Source: Rhizobiaceae bacterium (lineage in GTDB: Bacteria; Pseudomonadota; Alphaproteobacteria; Rhizobiales; Rhizobiaceae). Taken from it: a DNA stretch of 9,654 nucleotides. Numbering within the stretch: the first letter of the stretch is position 1; the number at the start of each line of letters is the position of its first letter. Position numbers and translations under genes: made by a program. Location of the stretch: NCBI GenBank assembly GCA_014380965.1, contig JACMIV010000027.1, positions 1 through 9,654 of the forward strand. Direction: 5' to 3'. Shown here one piece after another: positions 1 through 8,600 of the stretch. The notes under the pieces are model-generated. The model made no database searches and was not told the DNA's origin. It saw only the letters and a program-made list of their open reading frames with translations.

Positions 1-1353
1 CTCTGCACCGAGATAGATCATAAGATTACGGCAGGAAACTAAATCTATACGCGAGAATGGGGGATCGCCGAGCACGTCCTGAACGGTGACGACCACCGAG
101 GAGCGCAGCGAGGGAAGCACACGGTATCCATGCTCTTCCTTCACGAAGAACCGGGCCAGCCGTTCCTGCGAAACATCCGCTCGGATGGTCTCTGGATAAA
201 GCGCTTCTCGGGCGCATGCGACGGCGTCCGGATCGAGATCGGACGCGAAGACCTGAAGTCTGACGTCGCGCTTGGCGGCACCGATCGCTTCTTCGAAGAT
301 CATTGCGAGAGAGTAGGCCTCCTCACCCGAACTGCACGCCGGCACCCATAGGCGGATGGGCCTGTCCGGAGCGTGGTCACGAACGAGATCTGGCAGGAGC
401 CTCTCAGCCAGGAAGTCGAAGACCTTCGGATCGCGAAAGAAGCTGGTGACGTTGATGAGGAGGTCCTTGGCGAGGAGTTCGAGTTCGGACGGATCGCGTT
501 GCAGGACGGAAAGATAGCGACCGGCATCGTCATGTCCGACATCGGCCATCGCCATCCGACGTTCGATCCGGCGCTGTAGGGTTCCGGGCTTGTAGGGCGT
601 GAAGTCGTAGCTGGTCCTCGAAGCGAGCAGCGCGATGATCTCGCCGAGCCGCGTTCCGACATCCTCCTTGGTAGACCTGTTCAGCGGCGCGGGCACGACT
701 TGCCTGCGCTGTCGATGGACGATCACGTCCGCCATCTTCGCGACCGGGAGCACATGGTTCACGAGGCCGGTGGCGATGGCGCTTCTCGGCATCCCGTCAT
801 AGGCCGCCTCCTCGGGATCCTGCGCGATCACGATCCCGGATTGGCGGTGTATGGAACGAAGGCCCATGCTGCCGTCGGTGCCCGTCCCCGACAGCACGAC
901 GCACACGGTGCGAGCGCCGCAGTCTTCTGCCAGGGAATGCAGGAGGACGTCGAAGGGCATCCGGGCCCCCCGCGGTCCGCCCGCGTGGTTGGGTGGCGAC
1001 GCAAGGTGGAGCGCCCCTCCCTTGACCGACAGAAAGCGTCCCGGGGGTATGACGACGAGGTGGTCCCGTTCGACGAGCATGCCCTCGGTCGCTTGCCGGA
1101 CGGCCATCGAGGTGTGGGTGGCGAGGAGATCGACCATCAGACTGTCGTGCGTCGGATCGAGATGCTGGACGAGAATGAAGCTCATCCCCGTCTCTTTCGG
1201 CAAGGCGTCGAGAAACTGCGCGCAGGCCCCAAGCCCACCTGCCGACGCTCCGATGGCCACGATTGGAAAAACGGTTGAGTTTATCGTCCGGGGGGCCGGC
1301 CGCCCCCGCGGCGCGGACGGAAGCAACGTGGCCGGTCGAGTGCCTTTTGCCAT
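1..1353 (-). CDS. CheB/CheR fusion chemotaxis-type signalling protein (N-terminal part; cut by window edge)
   Basis: Seen: 451 codons are open from an ATG at 1353 to the left edge. A TGA lies two codons upstream in frame, which bounds the start; GGGGA sits about 10 bases before the ATG. Residues 1-30 are an Arg/Pro-rich leader. Residues 31-215 form a CheB methylesterase domain, with nucleophile Ser37 in IGASAGG, His64 in LVQHLDP and Asp160 in LSGTGTDGSMG. From about 232 a CheR helical N-domain follows, including INVTSFFRDP at 300-309. The CheR methyltransferase comes next: WVPACSSGEEAYSLA at 336-350 (SAM loop), FASDLDPD at 369-376 and DPPFSRIDLVSCRNLMIYL at 430-448. Known: CheB removes and CheR adds methyl groups on chemoreceptor glutamates, in the cytoplasm. 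Odd: the CheB receiver domain is absent. Inference: relatives continue into PAS and histidine-kinase domains, so this may be a sensory kinase hybrid; that part is not visible here. The domain call is very secure, the biological role less so. Confidence 0.95.
   Translation of the reverse strand, partial: MAKGTRPATLLPSAPRGRPAPRTINSTVFPIVAIGASAGGLGACAQFLDALPKETGMSFILVQHLDPTHDSLMVDLLATHTSMAVRQATEGMLVERDHLVVIPPGRFLSVKGGALHLASPPNHAGGPRGARMPFDVLLHSLAEDCGARTVCVVLSGTGTDGSMGLRSIHRQSGIVIAQDPEEAAYDGMPRSAIATGLVNHVLPVAKMADVIVHRQRRQVVPAPLNRSTKEDVGTRLGEIIALLASRTSYDFTPYKPGTLQRRIERRMAMADVGHDDAGRYLSVLQRDPSELELLAKDLLINVTSFFRDPKVFDFLAERLLPDLVRDHAPDRPIRLWVPACSSGEEAYSLAMIFEEAIGAAKRDVRLQVFASDLDPDAVACAREALYPETIRADVSQERLARFFVKEEHGYRVLPSLRSSVVVTVQDVLGDPPFSRIDLVSCRNLMIYLGAE
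1286..1318. repeat. GC-rich inverted repeat inside the start of the CheB/CheR gene
   Basis: GGGGGC (1291-1296) pairs with GCCCCC (1302-1307) around a 5-base loop. GTCCG (1286-1290) pairs with CGGAC (1314-1318) outside a 6-base bulge. The element encodes part of the Arg/Pro-rich leader, some 35-68 bases into the CheB/CheR message. It could slow early translation, or it could simply follow from Pro/Arg/Gly codons in high-GC DNA. There is no U-run, so it is not a terminator. Confidence 0.3.
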
Positions 1354-1630
1354 GGCTCAAATGTCCCCGGATCATACCTACCAGGCAAGACATGCAGGCA
1401 ACCACGATTCCATTCTCGCCCACGGACATACGGCCATTTCGCCAGGAGGCAAGAGCGCGAAGGGAATGGGAACGCCGGCGGCCGAGTGCGGGCAGCATTC
1501 GGTGGGGCGTAGGTAATTTCCGAGGGTGCCGATACGCCGTGGCGGACGTCTACAGTCGACGCGATGGCAGACATTGGACGCTGGCCAGGATGAGGCGGGC
1601 GCAGCCTTCCCCTCGACAGGAGCGCGTGAG
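1354..1630. other. Divergent intergenic region between CheB/CheR fusion and adhP
   Basis: This 277-base gap separates two genes that point away from each other, so it should carry both of their promoters. I read both strands for sigma-70-like, sigma-54 (GGCAC-N5-TTGC) and EcfG-type (GGAAC-N16/17-CGTT) elements and found no match with both halves at proper spacing. A GGAAC at 1469-1473 has no partner. No tRNA, small conserved gene, terminator or clear operator-like inverted repeat is visible. Frames open across it merely continue antisense or out-of-frame readings of the neighbours. Confidence 0.6.
1618..1622 (+). promoter_or_regulatory. Ribosome binding site of adhP
   Basis: AGGAG lies 8 bases before the ATG at 1631, a good Shine-Dalgarno sequence and spacing. 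It decides the start: the in-frame ATG at 1526 would add 35 residues with no dehydrogenase homology, whereas 1631 gives the usual AdhP N-terminus (MxAAVVxxFG after four residues). Confidence 0.7.
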
Positions 1631-2665
1631 ATGGCGAACCAGATGCAGGCAGCCGTCGTGGAACGGTTCGGGCAACCGTTGGTGCTTCGGAGCTTTGCTT
1701 TGCCCTCGCCAGGACCGAGGCAAATCTTGGTAAGGACCGAGGCTTGTGGCGTCTGCCATACCGATCTTCATGCAGCACGCGGCGACTGGCCAGCGAAGCC
1801 GGCGCTGCCGTTCATTCCAGGCCACGAAGGCATCGGCCTCGTCGTCGAGGTCGGCGACGGCGTTTCGGCTGTCAAGAAAGGGGATCGTGTCGGTGTCCCC
1901 TGGCTCTATTCCGCCTGCGGCCACTGCGAGCACTGCCTGGCGGCTTGGGAGACGGTCTGCGCCAAGGCGGAATTCGGTGGCTATACCAAAAATGGCGGCT
2001 TTGCCGAATACATCCTCGCCGATCCCGACTATGTCGCCCACATTCCCCCCGGCCTGTCCGCCACCCTCGCCGCGCCGATCATCTGCGCGGGCGTGACGAC
2101 CTACAAGGGCATCAAGGAGACCGGCGCACGGCCCGGCGAATGGATCGCGATCTCCGGTGTCGGCGGGCTCGGGCACCTTGCGATCCAGTATGCGAAGGCC
2201 ATGGGTCTCAAGGTCTGCGCTGTCGATATCGACGATGGCAAGCTCGCCCATGCGACGCGCCTCGGCGCCGAGGCGGTCGTGAATGCCAATGACGGCGACC
2301 CTGCCGCTGCGGTGAAGACGCTGACCGGAGGCGGCGCGCATGGCGTCCTCATCACGGCACCGTCGCTCCCCGCTTTCCAGCAAGGGGTCGGCATGACCCG
2401 CAAGCGCGGCACGTGCGTCCTCGTCGGCCTGCCCCCGGGCGAGTTTCCAGTGCCGCTCTTCGGCGTCGTCGCGGACTGCATCACCATCCGCGGCTCGTTC
2501 GTCGGGACACGCTCCGACATGGCCGAGGCGCTCGCCTTCGCCGCAGACGGGAGGGTCAAGGCCGATATCGAACTGCAACCGCTGTCGGCCATCAACGACG
2601 TCTTCGACCGGCTCGGTCGCGGTGACGTGGCCTCGCGGGTCGTCATCGACTTCGGGGCGGGCTAA
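1631..2665 (+). CDS. adhP: Zinc-dependent alcohol dehydrogenase, AdhP type
   Basis: Seen: a complete 344-residue medium-chain dehydrogenase, about the usual length for AdhP. The catalytic zinc ligands are Cys42 (in ACGVCHTDLH), His65 (in PGHEG) and Cys152 (in ICAGVTTYKG); Thr44 is the expected proton-relay residue. The structural zinc site is complete, with Cys96, Cys99, Cys102 and Cys110. The Rossmann fold shows GVGGLG at 176-181 and ends its second strand with Asp199, which favours NAD over NADP. LVGLPPG (264-270) and GSFVGTRSD (288-296 region) are typical of the E. coli AdhP / yeast ADH group. Known: these cytosolic enzymes interconvert primary alcohols and aldehydes with NAD(H). Context: the synthase gene starts 20 bases after the stop, so the two are probably co-transcribed. 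The true substrate cannot be read from sequence; ethanol or propanol is the family default, and an aldehyde-detoxifying role is also possible. Confidence 0.93.
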   Translation: MANQMQAAVVERFGQPLVLRSFALPSPGPRQILVRTEACGVCHTDLHAARGDWPAKPALPFIPGHEGIGLVVEVGDGVSAVKKGDRVGVPWLYSACGHCEHCLAAWETVCAKAEFGGYTKNGGFAEYILADPDYVAHIPPGLSATLAAPIICAGVTTYKGIKETGARPGEWIAISGVGGLGHLAIQYAKAMGLKVCAVDIDDGKLAHATRLGAEAVVNANDGDPAAAVKTLTGGGAHGVLITAPSLPAFQQGVGMTRKRGTCVLVGLPPGEFPVPLFGVVADCITIRGSFVGTRSDMAEALAFAADGRVKADIELQPLSAINDVFDRLGRGDVASRVVIDFGAG

Positions 2666-2685
2666 GCCATCGCACGGGACGCCGC

Positions 2686-5600
2686 ATGATCTTCGACCTG
2701 ATCAGAAGAACCCGCCTTGACGGTTCGCCCTGGAACAGCGCGCATCCGATCCGCGAGGAACTCTTCAGCGTCGAGCGGCTGGAGCAGCACGCACAGACGC
2801 TTGCCGTCGAACAGCGGATCGCCTTCGCGCCACGTCGGGTGCCGCCGCTCGCGTCGCGGCTGCGCGACAACGCCGCCGTGCTTCTGGCCGCCTATCGGTC
2901 CAGCGCCGCGACGCTGGAGGCGAGCCAGGACATCGCGCCAGCGGCGGAATGGCTGCTGGACAATTACCATGTCGTCGAACAGCAGATCCACGAGATCCGC
3001 GACGACCTGCCGCCCAGCTACTATCGCCAGCTTCCCAAGCTCGAAGTTGGCCCCTTCGCCGGCTATCCACGCGTCTTCGGTATCGCCTGGGCGTTCGTCG
3101 CGCATACGGACAGCCATTTCGAGCCCGAAATGCTCCGCCGCTTCGTCGCCGCCTATCAGCGCGTCGAAGTCCTGACGATCGGCGAATTGTGGGCGATTGC
3201 CATCACGCTCCGGATCGTGCTCGTCGAAAACCTTCGCCGGCTGGCGCTGCAGATCGTCGAGGCCCACGCCGACCGCGAAGCGGGAGACGTCTTTGCCGAC
3301 CGGTTGCTGGGTGCGGGCGGCCGGACGCCGGAATCCGTCGCCATTGTCCTTGGCGGCTTCGACATGGAGCCCCTTTCGGAACTGACGGCCGGGCAACTGG
3401 CAAAACGTCTGCGCGACAGGGACCCTGAAGTAACGCCGGCGCAAGGCTGGCTCGAAAACCACCTGCAACGGCGCGAGATGTCGATCGAGACGATCGTGCA
3501 CAGCGCTCAGCAGCGCCAGGGCGCCTCCAACGTCTCCGTGCGCAACGTCATCACCTCGATGCGCGCCATCTCCGACACGGACTGGGCCGACTGGTTCGAG
3601 AGCGTCAGCACCGTCGACGTCGAACTCCGGCGCGACGCGACGTTCGCGACGATGGATTTCCCGACGCGCAACCTCTACCGCAGCGCCATCGAGGAACTCG
3701 CCCGCGGATCGGCGCTAGGGGAGCGGGAAATAGCCCGCCGAGCCGTCGCGGCAGCGGTAGTCGTCAACGGCGACGCGGGCTCCGACGATGCGAGGGTCAA
3801 AGACCCGGGCTTCTATCTCGTCGGTCGGGGCCGACCGTCGTTCGAGCGCCGAATCGGATTTCGCCCTCGTTTGAGGACATGGCCAGCGAGGATCAGCGTC
3901 CGGCTCGGGATCGGCGGTTACGTCGGAACGTGCCTCGGCGTGGCGTTGATGATCCTTGCCGCAGCGCTTTCGGCGGTTTCCCGACCTGATCTCGGTGTGT
4001 GGACGAACCTCGTCCTCGCCACCGCAGGCTTCATCCCGGCTCTCGGCGCGGCGACGGCCCTGGTGAACCGGGCCGTCACCGCGATGTTCGGCGCGACGAC
4101 GCTGCCCGGCCTCGAACTCGGCGACGGCGTCCCCCCGGAGCATCGCACCATTGTCGTGGTGCCGACACTTCTAACCGACGAGCACGAGGTGATCGCCCAG
4201 ATCGAGCGGCTGGAGGTCCACCATCTCGCCAGCACCGGAGGCGCGCTCGGCTTCGCCTTGGTCTCCGACTGGATCGACGCCCCATCAGAGACGATCGAAG
4301 GCGATGCACGTCTGCTCAAGACGGCGACGGAGGGCATAGACCGGCTCAACCGTGCCTATCCGCAGCAGGATGGATGCCCGATCTTCTTCCTCCTGCACCG
4401 AGCCCGTCGCTTCAACGAAAGCGAGGCCCTGTGGATGGGCTGGGAGCGCAAGCGCGGCAAGCTGCACGAGTTGAACCGCCTTTTGCGCGGGGCACACGAC
4501 ACGTCGTTCCTCGACGTGCCGTCAAACCTGCCCTCGGACGTGCGCTACGTCGTGACCCTCGACAGCGATACGCGCCTACCGAGGGACGCGGTGCGCCGGC
4601 TGGTGGGCAAGATGGCCCACCCGCTGAACCGGCCGCGTTTCGATCCCGTCGCAGGACGCGTCGTCGATGGCAATGCCATCCTCCAGCCTCGAGTGACCCC
4701 CTCCTTGCCGGTCGGCCGCGAGGGGTCCTTCTACCAGCGCGTCTATTCCAGCCCTGGCAGCATCGACGTCTACGCAGCAGCGGTCTCCGACGTCTATCAG
4801 GACCTCTTCGGCGAGGGCTCCTTTACCGGCAAGGGCATTTACGACATCGACGTCTTCGAGGCGGCGATGAAGGACCGGGTGCCCGACAATTCCCTTCTCA
4901 GCCACGACCTCTTCGAAGGAAGTTTCGCGCGAGCCGCCCTCGTCTCGGACATCGAGGTCGTCGAGGAGTTTCCCGCCCGCCACGACGTCGCCGCCAAACG
5001 CCACCACCGCTGGGCGCGGGGAGACTGGCAGTTGCTGCCCTGGATCGTCGGTCGGATGACAGGAAGCGGACTTCCCTCGATCGGCCGCTGGAAGATGATC
5101 GACAATATCCGGCGCACGCTCGCGAGCCCGCTCGCCTTCCTCGCCTTCGTCCTCGGCTGGGCGCTGCTCACCCCGATGCCGGCCATCGTCTGGACGGGCC
5201 TTCTGATGGCAGCGACCGCCCTTCCCTCCTTCATCCCGATCGCCTTCGCGATCCTACCTCCGCGCAGCGGCATCACGGCCTCGAGCCACCTTCGCGCGCT
5301 CCTGCGCGATCTCGGCGTCGCCTTTTCCCAGACGGCTCTCAACCTGGCCTTCGTGGCATCGGAAGCATGGTTGATGGGCGACGCTATCGTCCGGACGCTT
5401 CTGCGCCTCGTCGTGACGCGGCGACACCTCCTCGAATGGACGACCGCCGCTGCCTCCAAGACCAGCCCCCGTCTCGATGCCGGCGGCTTCTATCGCACGA
5501 TGGCTGGCGGCGTCGCCCTCGCGCTCCTTGCCGGCCTGACCGTCCTTCTCGCCGCGCCGGAGACCCTCACCGTCGCCACCCCTCTCCTCCTCGCATGGCT

Positions 5601-8600
5601 GGCAGCGCCCGCGATCGCCCTCTGGATCAGCCGCTCGCCCTCCTCCTCCACCATGCTTCGCGTCTCCGACGACGAGACGCGTGCCCTAAGGCAGATTGCG
5701 CGGCAGACGTTCCGCTTCTTCGAAACCTTCGTGACGGCCGACGAGAACCATCTCCCGCCGGACAACTTTCAGGACGATCCCAAGCCCGCCATCGCGCACC
5801 GGACGTCGCCGACCAACATCGGCCTCTATCTGCTGTCGATGGTTGCCGCCCGCGACTTCGGATGGATCGGCCTCCTCCAGACGATCGAGCGGCTCGAGGC
5901 GACGCTCGCGACGATGGGCAAACTGCAGCGCCATCGCGGCCATTTCCTCAACTGGTACGAGACGCGCGACCTTCGCGTGCTGGAGCCGGCCTACGTCTCC
6001 GCGGTCGACAGCGGCAATCTCGCGGGCCACCTGATCGCCTTGACCGGCGCCTGCCGGAACTGGGCCGCGACACCGGAGGCAGGGCCAGAACTCTTCGACG
6101 GGATAGCCGACGATCTCGCTCTCGTCCGCGCTGCCCTGGCGGCGATGCACGATCGCGATGCGCCGTCCCGGCGCTCGCTCGCCATTGTCTTCGACGAGAT
6201 CGAGGCGGCGCTGACGGATCGCGTGGGGCACCCCGTCGCGGCGCGGCTCGCCGTCCTGAAGACTCTCGCCGCGAGGGCATCGGCCTTCCTTGCCGCGCCC
6301 GAGGACGGCGCCTTCTCCGCCGACGTCGCCTTCTGGACGGCCGCGATCGAGATGGCGGTGGCCACCCATATCCGGGACGGCCTGCATATTGCCGACGCCC
6401 CGAGGAGCGTCCGGCACAGGCTGGAGGCCATCGCCAAGACCGCCGAGGACATGGCGCTCGCGATGGACTTCGCCTTCCTGCTCGATCCCGACCGCAAGCT
6501 CCTGTCGATCGGCTATTCCGTCGGCGACGGACGCCTCGACCGCAACTGCTACGATCTCCTCGCCTCGGAAGCCCGGCTCGCCAGCCTCTTCGCCATCGCC
6601 AAGGGCGATGTGCCGGTCAAGCACTGGTTCCGGCTCGGCCGCACTGCGACTCCGATGGGCAAAGGCGCCGCCCTGATCTCCTGGTCGGGCTCGATGTTCG
6701 AATATCTGATGCCGTCCCTCGTGATGCGGGCGCCCGCGGGCAGCCTCCTCGAAGAGACCAACCGCCTCGTCGTCGCACGACAGCAGGAATATGGCCGAAC
6801 GCTAGGAACGCCCTGGGGCATCTCGGAATCAGCTTTCAACGCCCGCGACCTCGAATTCACCTACCAGTATTCCAACTTCGGCGTGCCGGGACTCGGCCTG
6901 AAGCGTGGCCTGTCCGAGGATGCGGTCATCGCGCCCTATGCGAGCGGGCTCGCGACCATGGTCGATCCGCGCAGCGCGCTGAAGAACTACGGACGCATGG
7001 CCTCGCTCGGGGCAAGGGGGCCGCACGGCTTCTACGAGGCGCTGGACTTCACGCCGTCGCGGCTTCCGGCCGACGGTCAGGCGGCGATCGTTCGCACCGT
7101 CATGGCGCATCATCAGGGCATGACGGTCGTCGCCATCGCCAACACTCTGCAGGGCGGACGGATGCGCGAACGCTTCCATGCCCATCCCCTCGTCCAGGCA
7201 AGCGAACTCCTGCTTCAAGAGCGCACGCCGCGCGACGTCGCCATCGCCCATCCCCGTGCCGAGGAGGTCAAGGCCGCCGCCCCGAGCCTCGAGCCGGAAA
7301 CGCCGGCCGCTCGGCTCCTCGGCCTGCCGACCGAGATGTCGCCGGTCACGCACCTCCTCTCCAACGGTAGCTATGCCGTGATGCTGACCTCGGCAGGTTC
7401 CGGCTACAGCCGATGCGACGACCTCGCCGTGTCGCGCTGGCGCGAGGACGCGTGCCGCGACGACTGGGGCTCTTTCGTCTTCTTTCGCGAGGTCGGAACG
7501 GACAAGGTCTGGTCCGCCGGCTATCAGCCCACTGGCGCTGCACCCGACCGATACGACGTGACATTTTCTGAGGATCGCGCCGTCTTCGTGCGCCATGACG
7601 GAACGACGATCACGACCACGGAGGTCATCGTCTCGGCGGAGGACAATGCCGAGGTCCGGCGTGTATCGTTGACCAATGTTGGCGCGAAAGCCTGCCGGGT
7701 CGATCTCACCTCCTACCTCGAGGTCGTTCTGGCGACGGCGGCAGCCGACGCCGCCCATCCGGCCTTCTCCAAGATGTTCGTCGAGACCGAGTACCTCGCC
7801 GATCGCGGTGCGATTGTCGCGACGAGGCGGCGTCGTTCGCCGGGCGAGCCTTCGGTCTTCGCGGCGCATCTCTCGGTCGTCGAGGGAGAGGCCATCGGGG
7901 AGATCGAGGTCGAGACCGACCGGGCCCGCTTCATCGGTCGGGGTCGTGGCATACGCGACGCCGCAGCGATCTTCGACGATGGTCCCTTGTCGAACACTGT
8001 CGGGACCGTGCTCGACCCGGTCTTCTCGATCCGCAGGCGAATCGAGATAAAAGCCGGGCAAACCGTCCGCGTTGCCTTCTGGACCATGATCGCCCCGACC
8101 CGCGACGCCCTGATCGACCTCATCGACAAGCATCAGGACCAGACCGCCTTCGACCGGGCGACGACACTCGCCTGGACGCAGGCTCAGGTCCAACTCCGCC
8201 ATCTCGACATGAAGACCGACGAGGCCGGCGACTTCCAGCGCCTCGCCGCCCATGTCGTCTACGCCGATCCGCGGCTGCGCCCGTCTTCGAAAGCCATCGC
8301 CCGCGGCACTGGGCCCCAGTCGGGGCTCTGGCCGCACGGCATCTCCGGCGACATCCCGATCGTCCTCATCCGAATCGACGACGTCGAGGACATGGCGGCC
8401 ATCACGCAAGTGCTGCGCGCCCATGAATACTGGCGCATGAAGCAATTGTCCGTCGATCTCGTCATCCTCAACGAACGCGCCTCGTCCTATGTCCAGGATC
8501 TCCAGATCGCGATCCAGACCGCGCTGCGCTCAAGCCAGTCACGTCCGCGCTACGGCAAGGCGCTGGCCCGCGGCGAGGTCTTCGCGCTGCGCTCGGACCT

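Noticed and set aside
1371..1402. Possible minus-strand promoter (TTGCCT, 19-base gap, TATGAT) ahead of the CheB/CheR gene
   Set aside because: Only the TATGAT half resembles consensus, the spacing is long, and the transcript would have a leader of about ten bases. This is too weak to call.
1469..1473. GGAAC as half of an EcfG-type general stress promoter for adhP
   Set aside because: No CGTT occurs 16-17 bases downstream.
797..1498. Overlapping open frames on both strands across the CheB region and the intergenic gap
   Set aside because: They are out of frame with the CheB reading that contains IGASAGG and LSGTGTDG, and are low-complexity Arg/Gly/Ser/Pro-rich translations.
1526..1630. A longer adhP start at 1526 adding 35 residues
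   Set aside because: The extra residues have no dehydrogenase similarity, and a good AGGAG precedes the ATG at 1631.
1550..2578. A 342-codon minus-strand open frame over adhP
   Set aside because: It is the antisense shadow of adhP. The plus strand carries all zinc ligands and the NAD motif.
2662..3501. A 279-codon minus-strand open frame over the first third-kilobase of the synthase
   Set aside because: The plus strand in this stretch encodes the conserved N-terminal region of the synthase family; the minus reading has no recognisable domain.
3999..7370. A 1123-codon open frame on the plus strand inside the glucan synthase gene
   Set aside because: It is a +3-frame shadow: the translation is Arg/Pro/Gly-rich without any domain. 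The overlapping +1 frame gives a continuous, motif-rich NdvB-family protein through the same bases.
6829..8445. A 538-codon open frame on the minus strand
   Set aside because: It lies wholly antisense to the synthase, is rich in Arg, Gly, Asp and Glu, and has no recognisable motif. Few stop codons are expected on the antisense strand of high-GC genes.
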